A stretch of DNA of 36,877 bases from Polychytrium aggregatum (taxonomy: Eukaryota > Chytridiomycota > Chytridiomycetes > Polychytriales), in the NCBI RefSeq assembly GCF_025602895.1, contig NW_026516466.1, forward strand, positions 1-36,877, read 5' to 3'. The notes under the pieces are model-generated. The model searched no databases, was not told the DNA's origin, and worked only from the letters and a program-made list of their open reading frames with translations. Of this stretch, positions 9,970-22,746 are shown in pieces. A program made the position numbers and the translations under genes. Positions within the stretch are counted from its first letter, which is position 1. The number at the start of each line of letters is the position of its first letter.

Positions 9970-12900
9970 ATCCAACAGCAGCAACAGCAACTCGCGTTCC
10001 AGCAACAACAGCAGCAGCAGTTGGCTTTCCAGCAGCAGCAACTTGCCGCCCACCGAACTGGGTCTCCATCGCTGATGTCCACCCATTTGACCGGTGGCGG
10101 CTACTCCCAGAGCATTGTTTCTACCCCTGCTCTGTCCGTCCACAGCACCGGTCCAGGATCCCAAAAGTCCGTCAAGCTCTCCGGCAAGAGTATGTTTCGA
10201 TCCAGCGATTTCCCTGTTATTTTGGCGAGAGAGTGGATGCTGGGACGATTTTCATTTTTCCACACGCATGTGCTCTCTGCGTCAGCCGAAGCTGCGACGT
10301 CATCGGGCCCTCTTGAATATGTTTGGACTTTTGGTGGCAAATCCTCTCCCCAGCGTGTCTGCTTCTCTGGATGGATACCCACCCATATCCTGACGTCTGA
10401 CCCGGATCTCCTCTCCGTATCCAGTCAACTTTTCATTTATCGATCAGGCCAATCTTGTCGGATATGAGGCAACGTTCGGCCAGTACTGTTCCGATGGCTC
10501 CGGAAGGATGCCAGGTAAGGGAGTCTCTTCTGCCGTTGGGGCAGCCTTGGACCACCTCCTCCTGTCCTTGGCCCCTCATCGTGCCCACAGAGGCAGGCTG
10601 GCCTTGAGCTGGGACCGGTCTTCCCATGACCAGCGCTGTCCCTGCGTTGTTCGAGGCCAAAGTCATTCTGGATTCGGTTATTGGGTGGATCGAGAGCATC
10701 GACGTTTCTAACATCTTCATCCCCTCCCCAACCAGCGGACGCTGTCGTCGGCGTCCTCTCCAAGTCCGGGCTCCACAACGCAGTCCTTGGACAAGTCTGG
10801 TGAGCGTTCCCACGCTTGCTCAGAGCCAGCGGGCTCTAGTTCTGCTTGGGTCGTAGGCTCCAGACGCCACGCTGTCGATGCTGTCGATGCTATCGATGCT
10901 GTCATACTATTCTCCTGACTCTCTCCCTCTCGTTGTTTAGGTCTCTCTGTGCTGTTTCTGGCGGGAACGCCCTGAGCTTCCCAGAGTTTGCCTTGGCGAT
11001 GCACCTCACTCGACAGGCTCTCAGCGGTAACAACCTGCCACAGGTGTTGCCTGAGCATATTCAAGCCGAGCTGACTGCTGCCATCGCCATCGCAGCCAGC
11101 TCCCTCTCCCCCGGCTCGCCAGAGTCCTCTCATAGCTCCGCCAGCAAGGCACCATTGAATGTCGCTCCTGCTCCTCGCAAGGATGGTGTTCGCTGGGCAA
11201 TTGATGCCAGCGAGAAAGCCAGGTTCGACGCTGTCTTCAAGCAGAGCGACCCAACGTCGAGCGGATATATCTCAGGTATCAATTGCGGCCAACCGTACCA
11301 CAGCCGAAAAGCCTCCCTCTTTGCCATGGGCACAGCGATCTGACAGCCGCTTCCTTTTGGCGCATCCAGGCGACCGTGCCTACCAGATATTTATTCAGTC
11401 CGGGCTCCCAAAGAACATTCTGGCCCAAATATGGTATGTTGGCGATGATATGCTAAAGTACAGGGCAGGATAGCAACTTGCAGTGAATGTTGAGTGGATG
11501 TGTTACTGTGTGCTGCTGTGTGCTGCCGTGTGCTGCCGTGTGCTGATTGCTGTCTCGTCCGATTACAGGAAACTCTCGGACTCCCATAATCACGGCAAGC
11601 TCAACCCGGACGAGTTCGCTGTCGCTATGTACTTGATCCACAAGAAGCTCGCAGGTTACGACCTACCCACCACCTTGCCCCCCGAGCTTGTTCCGCCCTC
11701 GACTCGCGACCTGGCCTCGGCCACGGCGCTGATGAAGAACCAGGTTATCAACGATGTTGTGATCAACAAAACGGGCATCAGTCCCCATGGCTCGTTTTCA
11801 AACCTCACCAGCGACCCGCTCATCCAGAGTCAGCTCCAACCCACCCGTTCCAAGATCGACAGCGACGCCGATGCCAAGGCTGCCGCCGAGGCAAAGAAGA
11901 AAGAACTTTCCGAGGAATTGCGCAAGAAACGCGACGAATGTCTCAGCGTCCAGTCCCAAGTCAATGCCTCGCGAGTCATTGCTGAAGATCTCGAGAAGAG
12001 CATCGCAAAATACCGCCAGGAAATCGCAGATGCCCACGACCTGATTGTCGAGGCCCTGAATCTCAATCAAGTGCTGGTTAACCGCGAGGCTCCTCGGCTC
12101 CATCTCGATTCCAACGACCAACGTGATCGACTGAAGCTCGAAGCGACCAGGATCGAGTCAGAGATCCAGGCAACCTCAAGAGATATTCGGGCGTTGGAAG
12201 GAGCGATCCTCGATAACAAGACAGCCGTCAGCCAGAAGCGGGGCTCGCAGAAGAGCGCTCCAGCTGCGGTTCCGGGCTTGGACCTCACCGCCCTACTGGG
12301 TGCAGCCGGACAGTCTGACGCTATGAGCCAGCTGCTGGCTCAGAGGATGAAGGCTTTGGGCGTCTCCAGTGGCGAGACGTCGGCGACAGACGTACTCAAG
12401 TTCAAAGAAGAGCGACTGACGCGCGAAAAGGAAATCGATCAGATCGAAGAGGCTACTCGAGCCCTTATGGACAACATTTGCAGGGCCTTGGTTCCTTCCC
12501 TTGCGCAGTCGTCCAAGGCCCAGTTCAAGAGCTCGTGGGAGCCGCACATCAACGATAAGCTCAAGTACGAGGACGGTATTGGGCTTCGCAGCAACATTGC
12601 CCGAGAAATCGCCCAGGACCTCAAGCGCCGCACGCCTGTCGTGACGGTGGCCCCGCCCAAGCTTTTGGCCGATCCTGTCGTGTCTGCCCGTCCCATTGAT
12701 AACCCCTATCGGCCCACCGAGCCTGCGCCTGCTCCTGTGTCCTTTGCGGCCACCAGAACAGCCACAGCTGGTGCTTTCTCGAGTGCAGCACAGCAATCTG
12801 CAAGCACCACCACCGATCTGTTTGGGAGTTCCAAGGAGAGCGTCCCCGGCATTGGCCAAGCGTCCAGCTTCTCGACTGCAAGTTACTTCAACAGTCCGTT

Positions 12901-15900
12901 CTCCTCCAAAAGGCCCGAGCCTACTCCTGCTGAGCTTCCCGGTAGCGTTCCGGCCACACCGGCTCCAGTTCAAGAGCCCCGAATCCCGCCCAATGAACCA
13001 CCTCCAAAGCCCGACCCTTCAGTGGGCTCTTATGCGGCCATCTCCGCGTCGGCGCCCGCTCAGAGCACCAATCCCTTTGCTGCATTCGCAACCTCGACCT
13101 CCATCAGCAGGGCTGACGAGCCACGCATTGGCGACTTCGCCTATGAACCTGTTGGCGAGAAGCCCCGTGAAGCGCCATCGACTTCCTCACTCGAGCGCCC
13201 CTCTCCCTTTGAAATATTTCGACAGCGAGACGCCGAGAGCAAGGCTACGGAGCGTAAGAGCGAGCGGTCGACGTCACCAGCTAAGCGCCCGCCCTCGCCG
13301 CCCAAGCCATCGTTCCTAAACGCCAGGGAGCCATCGCCCAGCAGCCACACTAGCGAGACCCTGCCGGAAATCCAGAAGAGCAGCTTCTCGGTCAAGCAGT
13401 TTGCCACCAGCCTGTCGGCCCAGCAATCGGGCTCCCAATCCGATGGAGCTACCTCCACACCTCCGCGCGCAGCCCCCCCTCTCCCTGCGATGGCCTCTTC
13501 CATTGGCTCGGTCAAGCAAATGGCGTCGTCTTTCAATCCATTTGGGCCTGCTCCAAAGGAGACTGCATCTGCATCTGCATCCCTGAGCCCCGCTAGCGAG
13601 GCAAACAATCCCTTTGGCAGCAGTCGCCCTGCTACTTCTGAGGCCTCTCGTGCGGTTGGCGGGTCTGTCGACCGTGTGGCCGATGCCTCCCACAAGGGTA
13701 GCTTCCAGGCCGCACTCCGGGCGATTCAAAATTCAAAGACAGAAGTCTCTAACGACGACAACTCCGCTCCCGCTGGGGGCTTTGCCCCTGTCTCGATGCC
13801 ATCGCACGCTGTCTCTCCGAGCACCGCATTTGCTCCGCCGCCCCCACCACCGCCCCCTCCTCCTGCGATCGCCTCGGTTGCAACTCATGAGTTCGCCCCT
13901 CCGCCTCCACCTCCGGTCTCTGTGCCATCCGGTCCGCCTCCTCCTGGTGCCAGCAACGGCTCTGTTCCGCCTCCACCTCCGCCTCCCCCACCTCCTGGAG
14001 GAGCACCCGTCAAGAACTGGCGCGCCGAGCGGGAGGCGACTGTTTCTGCAGCTGGCGCAAGCGAGCAGCCCAAGAGAAAGCCGACGCCTGCATCCGTTGG
14101 TGCAGTTGGTCCCTCACTCTTTGGCCTTCGAGATGGCTCTGCCGCTGCCGCTGCCTCAGTCGGAAAGGTCAGCAGCAAGATCAAGGATTTGCAGAGCAAT
14201 ATGTCCGGTATCTTTGGCGGATCAGCTTTGCCTACCACCTCGAGCGCGCCTCTGGAATCATCAGTCAAACCTTCAGCCCCCGCCCCCGAGCAGCAAGTCT
14301 CAGCGTCCGCACTGAACCCACCACAGAGTCTCTCAGCGACTTCGGCCGAGCGCGCATTGGTGGGTCAAGGTGATATTGCAGGAGACACCAACGAGCCAAA
14401 GCCCAGCTATACGCTGGCTCCTGTGCACGCCCCCGCTCAGACCGATATCTCAGGCGGCTGGGAGATTCTTGACAAGCACGAAACTGTGCCAATGGAGGGT
14501 ATGTATTCCTATCAGTCCTTGGGTCATCGGATTCGGTGTTGCACTGGAATACGGGCAAATTCCAGAGGCCGACGACTCACTTATCTCTATGGGCACTGTC
14601 TTGCCTGCTGTCCACAGACGCACAAAGCTCCCCGGTTGTTGTGATCGAACCTGAGACAACGCTCTATCAGGTCAAGTGTCTATTCAAGTTTGAGGCCATT
14701 CGTGCCGATGACCTATCCATGGCACCCGATGATATCATCGATGTTCGACGAGAACAGGGCGATTGGCTCTTTGGCTGCGACTCCAATGGCAATCAAGGAT
14801 GGATCCCGCGCAATTATGCCGAGAGATTCGATAGCGCGAGTCCGGTCGAAGCCGCCCAAACATCGGAGAGATCGTTTATCTGCCACGCAGAGGCACTCTA
14901 CGAGTTCCACCCCTCTCGGGACGACGAAGTTGCCCTGGCCGTTGGAGAGATTGTCGGGGTGCTGCAGAAAGTCGATGCCGACTGGTGGAAGATTCAGAAA
15001 GCTTCCGGAGACAGCGGACTTGTACCGGCGGCATACGTCCAAGAGCTCGGTGCGGATGACAATCGCCAACTCGGCCTTGGAGCCCCCGGACCGGACAACG
15101 CCGACTCTCAAGGAAGTTTTGGTCGCGACCAATTTGAGGATAGTCCCTCGAGTGGGTTCGGGTCGGCCAATCCCTTCGGGAGTGCCGGGGCGACCGAAGG
15201 TTTCCCGCAGCATGGATTGCCTTCGTCGGTATCGTACGGCAATCTCGAACTGAGCCGCAGTGTGAGCTTTGCATCCAACCCAAGCGACGCTCGCGACATC
15301 AACATCACCTCGGGCTCGTTCTATGGAGACTCGCATCTGTCTCCTGACGCACTCGGAGCCTCTCTGAGCCGCAGTCCGAGTATGATGCAATACGTAAGTT
15401 GAAGACGACGCACATGCTTCTCCGGTGGTGTGCGCGAACGATGCTGAGGAGTCCCACTTCATGCCAGGAGAAGGACGCGTAAATGGGGGAACCCGGTCAG
15501 ACCCGATCAATCAAGAGACAGCCGAGATCCATGGCGCCGCACTGGTGCACGCGAGCTCGGTTAAATTGGGCATAGAATACATACTCATTGTGTGTGGATG
15601 ATATACTGACTGCGTCGTCATCACTCTGCATCGCACCAAAGTCCTCGAGCCAGCATCAGGGCCTCTCCAGCTCGTGGTCGAATGCGGTGGATGCGTCGAT
15701 TCTGTCGAGCCTGTCGGCTGAAGAAAAGAAGCGACAGGACGCCATACATGAGCTGATTGCGACCGAGCAAAGCTACGTTCGCGACCTGCAAATCATTGTG
15801 GATGTAAGTCGCGCAGTAGTGCTGAACCAGCGCGGGCGACACGCCCCTTGCAGCTCGGCGTCATGTTGGAAACGGCTGATGTTGAGGAATCCGTATACAT

Positions 15901-18250
15901 CCCCAATGGTAGCGCTGTGGACCGCGCTGATGCGAAATGGTCCCTGCTGAACCAGCTCGGGGCTGTACAAACCTACTCCGCACCGTGTTAACTGAGGACC
16001 CGCTCAACATTGGCGGCTTCTTCTTTGTCCTATTACTCGGGCTTATCCAGGTCTTCTACGGCCCGATGACTGGAATGCTGCTTGAGTCTGACTTCCGAAC
16101 AATATTTTCCAACATCGAGGACTTGCTGATCAGCAATACCATGATCCTTTCGGACTTTGAAACATTGCTCAAGGAGGGCAACGGATACATTGGAGCAATC
16201 GGCGATACGTTTAGCCGCCATGTATGTGTTGTGGAGCCTATCGTATTGTATCCTATCGTATCGGCAGGCGAACAGTACCGACGAAAGATGCCCTCTGCGA
16301 ATGGTCAAGGGCTGTGCGTTCTTATTTGCTACCTGTCCCTATTACCCATCGAGCAGGCCTCTTCGTTGGAAGCATACACCGTTTACTGTGGTAACCAGAT
16401 GGGCGCCTCCAAGTTGCTCCAAAAGCGCTGCCAGGAGAGCCAACCACTCACTCAGTTTGTCAAGGTGAGCTCGCGCTAGAGGCTATCGACCGTGTCTAGC
16501 CGTCATTCCTGCGATTGACCTCTGCTCGTGGGCTCATATCTAACTATCTGGACACCAGACCGCGCAGCAGAATCCAGCCTGTCGGAGCTTGGATCTCCAC
16601 GCATTTCTTCTGAAGCCCATGCAGAGAATCACCAGATATCCGCTCCTCCTGCGTCAAATCCTGCATTACACGCCCAAGACCCACCCCGATCACCAGAATG
16701 TGCTGCAGGCGCTGGAGTTGGCCGAGGCGGCTGCGGAAAGAGTGAATATCGCCGCCAAAGACCGCGAAAACCGGGTTGCCATCGAGAAGATTGTCGCCAG
16801 CCTGGATTTTGACGACTCGCCTGTAAGTAGCGCCGTCCGGGCGATTGATGTTGCATCTCAACCGATCCATATTTCGCCAAGACGCACCGAGATCTGTATT
16901 TGATCTTCCTGGCCGGAAGCTGCAGCCTAACCGCAATCTCACGACCGCTCCTCCGCATGTCTTCAGCCCGAGTATCGCATCGATCTTTTTAGTTCGACAC
17001 GCAGCCTGGGCAAACGGCAGTTTATACAAGAAGGCCCCCTCGCGAAGGCCAAGAGCGGGCGCAAGCTCCGAGGGTTCATCTTCAATGATCTATTCCTGTT
17101 GGCTCAGCCGCACTCCAAGAAAGGCGCCCACTCCAAGCCTCTTTCGCTCTACCGCAAGGTACGCAGGCGCGGGGTGCCTTCTAAGACGTCTCGCCGCGTT
17201 GTCGATGGCGCCTTGTTTCCACCTCTGATTTGCGGAGGGCGGGTTCATCCAATGCCAGCCCACTGAAATCGATCTGTGCTTACATTTTGCGACTTTGCTC
17301 CCAACAGCCGTATCTCCTGCATGAGATATCGGTTCGATCGGTTCCTGGAGGCGACGACACCTTGTTTGATATTATCCAAGGAGCGGACGTGCTCTCGCTT
17401 CGCGCACCCAGCGCCTCGGAGAAGCGCGGCTGGGTCAGCGCCATTGAGACCCAGATCAAGATCATCAAGGATACCGACAAGAGGGGTCAAAATACCCCTC
17501 AGACGGTCAACACTCCTGCGAATGCGCCCATCGGGACCCTTGAGGTTATTGTGATCTCGGGCAAGAGTTTGCTCGTTGAAGGGGGTGAGTCCTGTGCTCG
17601 ATGCTTGGGTGAATCGACGGCGGTGGGCGCCAGCCGAAGGTGGTAGAAGACCCGGTACTTGGTTTGACACAAGCAATATTGATATCGGTGAGGAGCGGGA
17701 AAACAACTCGAGGCAATTGCTGTCTTGATAACCGTGGCCCTTTCTATCGGTGTATGTGTGTCGATAGGCGTGCCCTTTGGAGTGTACTGCCACGTCCAGC
17801 TCAACAACCAGAAGCTCAAGACCAACCTCAGTAAAGATGCTGTGGCTCCCAAATGGAACTGCACTCAGCTCTTCTCACTTACAAGCTTTGACGACACGCT
17901 GCGCATTACCGTCTACAACTACAACAAGTTTTCTCGCGATGGTGGGCGAGCCAGGCATCTGTGAATCCCTGTTGTGCTTCACGTCAGCGGACGAGCGAGG
18001 AGAACTGACCATGTGCGATTACTCCACTGACCAACACGTTCTTTCGTTCTTCTCGCCCTACCCACTCGTCTCGTCCGTATGACTTGCCTTGCGTATCGCC
18101 TCTTCGCAACCAGACTTTTTAGGACATGCGGAAGTCCAGCTCGACATGCTTGAGTACTACATTGGAAAGGAGACTGAGGTGATGACGCTCCCCCTGGCGC
18201 ACGTACCTTCAGGCTCGGTCTCGATCAAGATGGCTTACAAGACGGCGTGA
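9838..18250 (+). CDS. Intersectin-like endocytic scaffold and Rho-family GEF (EH-EH-CC-SH3-SH3-DH-PH-C2)
   Basis: Scaffold for clathrin endocytosis with a Rho-GTPase exchange module. Exons: 9838-10189, 10425-10514, 10736-10799, 10941-11275, 11370-11433, 11569-14498, 14618-15393, 15642-15803, 16051-16221, 16357-16464, 16559-16822, 16967-17158, 17308-17584, 17768-17941, 18114-18250. All phases agree and give about 2031 aa. Domains: poly-Gln (about 20-75); EH1 (about 118-235, SKSGLHNAVLGQVW, then FPEFALAMHLTR); EH2 (about 255-345, QSGLPKNILAQIW); coiled coil (about 400-610); Ser/Pro-rich region with NPF motifs; polyproline (about 1057-1114); SH3 at about 1292-1350 (ALYEF-type second SH3 at about 1365-1423); DH (about 1565-1765, with LLKPMQRITRYPLLLRQIL); PH (about 1790-1890); C2 (about 1908-2028). 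The EH-EH-CC-Pro half matches Pan1, and the SH3-DH-PH-C2 half matches animal long intersectin. Start ATG 9838 is the first in frame. GEF specificity (Cdc42 in animals) is inference. Confidence 0.93.
9896..10053 (+). repeat. Mixed CAG/CAA poly-Gln tract in exon 1 of the intersectin-like gene
   Basis: Coding glutamine tract in blocks interrupted by Leu, Ile and LAF triplets. CAG and CAA codons alternate, so it is not a pure microsatellite. The antisense frame gives the long Leu/Cys-rich open frames seen on the other strand. Confidence 0.9.
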
Positions 18251-18993
18251 TGGGCTGCCAGCTACTTGAACAACACAAGTGGATGCCCCGGCGCCAGATG
18301 GGTTGGCAACATGGTGGAAGAAATGGTGTTTCGGATCGTGAGCCTGTTGGTTCGTTGGCTTGCTCTGGTCCAACCCGTTGAGAACCGCTCCCGCCACTGC
18401 AGCCTTTGCAACTCGGAGCAGCTGGCCATTTCAGTCAGTGCAATAAACAGTGATGACCATGACGTCCGCCACTGTTGCATATGGCTTCGTTGGGTGCAGG
18501 CTCATCACGGACTACACGTTCGATTGACATATGGGTGCGTGTCCCGGGGTTCCTGGACATAGCGGATTCCCTCGGCCATGACTGCACGCTCCCGTCCATG
18601 TCTGATGGAACTCGATGATGCAGAGCGGCTGACGACGGGCTCTGGCCCGCTGTGTATCTTCCCTCTCTGAGCCCGAAAGCACCACAGTGCTCTCCTCGCT
18701 CGCAAAGCACCACGGGCGGCGCGCAACAGCAACGAAGCAGCAGGATCCATTATTGAGAGATACATTGGCCCAAGCAAGAAAGAGGAAGAAAGGGTAACCG
18801 CGTAGTACAAAAACCACAGATTGCCACAAAGCAAAGAGACGAGGGGCTGACAGGGCGGAGCTCAGTACGAGAGTACGAAATGGAGGCAAATAGAAGCGAG
18901 AAAACAGGGTCACTCCGTGAATATGCTCAAAGGCAAGGCGATGGCAGATATCCGCATCCGTCCCCTGGGGACGCAAGAGTTTGGTCAGGATGC
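18251..18993. other. Convergent 3' intergenic region
   Basis: This region lies between the stop codons of the intersectin-like gene (plus) and the SH3-RA gene (minus). It contains one AATAAA on the plus strand (18442-18447). The open frames here carry no recognisable protein. Confidence 0.6.
18442..18447 (+). terminator. AATAAA polyadenylation signal, likely of the intersectin-like gene
   Basis: Exact AATAAA hexamer 192 bp after the TGA stop at 18248-18250, at a normal distance for a 3' UTR. It is the only copy I found on this strand in the spacer. Confidence 0.5.
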
Positions 18994-21900
18994 TTAGTCA
19001 CTGAACAACGCCAGCGACGAGGCGCAGAAGTTGTCAAGATCCTAAAGGTGCAGAAGGGCAACGCGGGGGGGGCATGAGGGCATGGTTAATCGGGCAGTCA
19101 TACCGCACAGCGCCTGAGGATGCCACGGAGGTGGTGACGGAACACGAATCAAGAGGGCCGCGCAAGCATGCCCGTGGACCTACCCTAATCATGGTGTTGA
19201 GCATCAGGTCGGTGTCCCGGAACCACTCGCCAGCCTCGGACATCGGCAGGGGCACGGTGCCGTCGAGACGCAGGCTGGGGCGACGCGCAGAAATGCTGTA
19301 TCTCCGGCCTTGGACGGCGGAAGACAGTTTCTCCGGCTCCGACAGATCCGTTGGGGTGGAGGATGACGGATCCGACGACTTGTCCGATGGCGATCCGTTC
19401 TGGACGGCATGGTGGACAAAGGTCGACAAGCCCAGCTCCATGCCCGCAGTCACGGCTGCCTTGAGACTCTTCCTCTTTTCATTCTCGCGCTCGAGCTGGT
19501 TCTGGGCCAGAGTCTGATCAATATCCGCCTCAATACCGTTGTACATCTCTTTGAGCGATGCAAAGCTTGGCGGACGATGCGGCTTCCGCTCCATCGAGTC
19601 GAGCTGGGAGTCTTGACCGCCGGCTCTGCTTTGCGGTGGAGGGAACACGTATCCGGTGTGATCGATGGCAATGGGCTCGGACGAGTACGGCGGGCTCAAG
19701 CTTGAAGCGCCAGGCGAAGCCGGTTGCAGAGTGAGCTGGGGCTGAACAACGCCGACCCGCGTGGGCTGTGGTACTACATGGACGGGCTTGACGATGGCAT
19801 GCTGTGGCTGCACCACACGCACGCTTGCTCCATCCGGGGGAAGGTGGCTGCGTCGCGGCGATAGTGGGCCACCAGCGGCGTCGGCTGCATCGTTTTGAGC
19901 ATAGGCAGAGGGGTCGACTCCATTCGGGGGGAGGGTCAAAGGTGATGGTTCGGCGGGCTCGCTGGGGGCAAGGGAGCTCTGTCGACTCGCTACAGCAGGG
20001 GCGGGAATAGTTGATGCAGTTGGACCGACGGCGGCGATGGCGGGGCTCGAGCCCGGTGACGAGCCCGATCCTGTTCTCGACATACTGACGGTCTCCGAGG
20101 GCATCGGTGCAATGTAGGCTGCCGAAGAGCTGTTGGGCACCTCCTGTAGGAAGCTGGGCTTGGAGGCAATCAGGTTTGCAATCTCGTCTGTATCGCTGAT
20201 CTTGCGGGTCTCGTTCTTCTCCGGAGCACTGCCCGAGCCTGTCCACTCTGGCCACAGCACAAATTCAATCTTGCCAGCGGCCTCGAAGAGAGGTTGCATG
20301 GGCTCTTGCGGAACCAAGCGTAGCTCTGACAGGTGCAGCAATGACAGAAACCGAGTGAGAATCAGTATCAACATCGCGAACGCCGCTCTGTTTGAAATGG
20401 CATGCCGTCCAGGGAGGAGGGGGGAGCTCTCCGCAGGACCCGCCTTCCCAACCAAGGAAGGCGGCCCGGGATGCCTCAGCATGCAAGTCGGTCGCGCGTC
20501 AACGTTGACAGCATCATCGAGGGTCACTCTGCCAGTCCACCCGAGTTCGCACCTTCGGTTTCGACTCGGGCTATAAGATGATAGTTGACCTGTTGGTTGG
20601 CTCCGACCTTGAACTTTTTCTTGGCAACCTCAATGACCTCCATCACCAGCATATCGTTGGTAATCGGGATGGTCTTGTACGAGCGCATTTTGCCATGTGG
20701 GTCGGAGGAGTCGTACATATAAATGCGGACAAGATGGTTGTTGTTGTGCAGGATATTGAGCTTTTTGTTGATGATGAACTTGATGATATTGTCGTCGTTC
20801 ATGCGTACCGACGACACACGACCGTGCGTGCCAACGGCGTGTGCGACGCGGCTGCTATCGCCGATGCCAGGAAGATGTCTGTTTCGCAGGTTATCGAGGA
20901 TCTTGTGGATGTCTTCGTCGTCCTGAAGAGCCTTCTCCTCTGTGGAAGGCATCCAAACGCAAATCAGCCGGTCACGAAGAAATCGACTCCGAAACAAGGC
21001 AGGTCCGGTTCCAAGCAAGGCAAAGGGACATTCAGACAAAAAACCAACAACCCAATGCTGCTCTTTCGCTACCTGCTCTTCGATAACTTTCTACCCGCGC
21101 ACTAAATCGTTGCTAAGCCAAGCGCACAGAAGGTACCTGGCCGCACGAGGGCACACCGAATCGATACTCACGTGAATCCATGTGCAGCACAGCCAGGTAG
21201 TAGTCGCCCGTATTTGGAACACGGAATCGCCTCAGGGATGCCTCGAGAGCCTGCTTTACGCTCATAGAGTCCTTGGTCAGAGCCACGGATTTGAACGTGG
21301 CTTTGAGATCCACATTGCCGGCATATATACGAAGGACAGTGATGGGCTCAGTCGCCGGCACCTAGCAGTCCAAGACGAGAGCGATACCGATTTGTAAGCA
21401 CAGACAGCGCAGCGGCAATGAATAAGAGAGTAAGAGAATGAGAGAGCTAGCCGCATTCGCTCAGCCGGAGTGGATGGTTTGCCAACGAGTCCCTGGGAAC
21501 GGGGCCAGTATGGGCATGTGCGTGGAGAGAACGTGGCTGACCTCTTCCTGATGAGTGGCATTGTTTTGGGCCGCGAGAACCTCCTGGTTCTGCAGAGCAT
21601 GTTCGGTTCGGGAGACAATGCCGGACATTGGCCGGTCGTCGGACACAGCCAGGGACTCGTTCGAGAGCTTGTCCTTTTTGTTTTTGCCGAGTATTCGCTA
21701 TCCACAACAAAGTCCGGGTCGAGCACCATGATAAGGACGAATTGCATAGCAGATTGCGTGAGAGCATGGCGTGGCGTCGCACATCAAGGGAGATTAGAGA
21801 TTGAGAGACAGGATGAGTACAGAAAAAGCATGATATGTCCGTTGGGTTGTTTCAAACGCTGGTCGTCGACGGCACATAGCCGCGCTTCCATCATCGGTGC

Positions 21901-22746
21901 CACGGTCGAGGAGGTGCGGTCGGCTAGGACCTGAGCGAACTGTGCTGCCGGCGCGCACGTAAACGTCACCATAGCTCCTCGAAACAAAGGCTGCACCGGT
22001 CCACACACCTGCAATAGACCGCGTCCGCTCCAGCCACTAGATTTGGCGGCTTTCTGGCTCGGAGCCGGGGTGTGCTTTGCCGAGGGCGAGTGCTGGGGAT
22101 CTTTGCTTCCAAACATGCCTCCTCCCAGGATGCCCCCTGAGCTGGCTGTGGATGTGGTGTCGGATCCACCGGCGTGCATGCCCGGTTGAAACGTGTTTTC
22201 GGAGAAGCCCATGCCCTCCGCTTCGTCTTCTTCTTCGTAGTATTCGTCGTCGCTTTCCTGGAAGTAGTCGACCAGTTGCTCCGAAAAGAAGATGTTGCGC
22301 TTGGGCTTGGATCCGTCTGGAGCCGCAGGCAACAGATCTTGGGCCTGGACCGAGGCGAGCCGGACGTTTTTGATCTTGTTGATGCGAGCCAGGCGCTCGT
22401 AAGGGGTCTCGACGTTCTCGGCGGGGATGTAGCCGATTTCATCGGTCTTGATGCATTTTACCAGCCACCAATAAGAGTTGGAGTCGTCGAGCAGATCCAG
22501 TGAGTCGCCTTTGAGGACACAAACCTGGCCCTCGAGGTTGGCGACGAAGGTATAGAGGGCGTAGACGAGACTAAAGTCGATTTCTTCGTCCTCTTCTTCC
22601 TCGGAGTAAAACTGGCGCTCGTCGTCGTAGTACTCATCCTGCTCATCGTGCTCATCATCGTCATATCCATAGTCATAGTGGGCCGAGTGGTAGTGTTGTT
22701 GTTGCTGTGAGTAGTACAGCTGGTTGTTCTGGAGCGTCGATTGCAT
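18994..22746 (-). CDS. SH3 plus double Ras-association (RA) domain scaffold, Bud14/Tea4-like SH3
   Basis: Predicted adaptor linking Ras-type GTPases to polarity or phosphatase complexes. Exon 1 22746-22009 (246 aa) has a Gln/Tyr then Asp/Glu-rich start, an SH3 at residues 61-118 (LVYALYTFVANLEGQ, then DDSNSYWWLVK), the ETPYERLARINK motif just after it that is typical of the fungal Bud14/Tea4 group, and a second acidic patch. Exon 2 starts at 21698 in phase; its donor is uncertain, before 21464. Exon 3 21361-21172 holds RA1 (ITVLRIYAGN...YYLAVLHMDS). Exon 4 20939 to about 20541 holds RA2 (LVRIYMYDSS...VNYHLIARVE). Exon 5 20325-19184 is Ser/Pro-rich with a basic-coil segment. Exon 6 19041-18994 ends DLDNFCASSLALFSD. 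Introns include 22008-21699, 21171-20940 and 19183-19042. The gene is divergent from the palmitoyltransferase gene, with 653 bp between starts. The role is inferred from the domains. Confidence 0.85.

Noticed and set aside
9721-10164. Leu/Cys/Ala-rich open frames antisense to the start of the intersectin-like gene
   Set aside because: They are produced by the poly-Gln codons read on the other strand; no domain and no natural start.
10626-10735. Frame reading AVPALFEAKVILDSVIGWIESI that looked like an EH-domain exon
   Set aside because: Skipping it joins GRMPG to ADAVVGVLSKSGL in phase, exactly the expected EH order, so it lies in the intron 10515-10735.
14000-14230. Possible WH2 actin-binding motif after the polyproline region, as in Pan1
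   Set aside because: No LLxxI...LKK pattern is visible near VKNWRAER; actin binding is not claimed.
15854-15990. Frame reading LGVMLETADVEESVYIPNGS after a TTGCAG acceptor, within the DH domain
   Set aside because: Splicing exon 15642-15803 directly to 16051 gives the canonical DH order (IIVD then VFYGPM) in phase; this stretch is intronic.
20578-21105. 175-aa open frame on the plus strand
   Set aside because: It mirrors the RA2 exon on the minus strand, which has a recognisable fold and splice sites.
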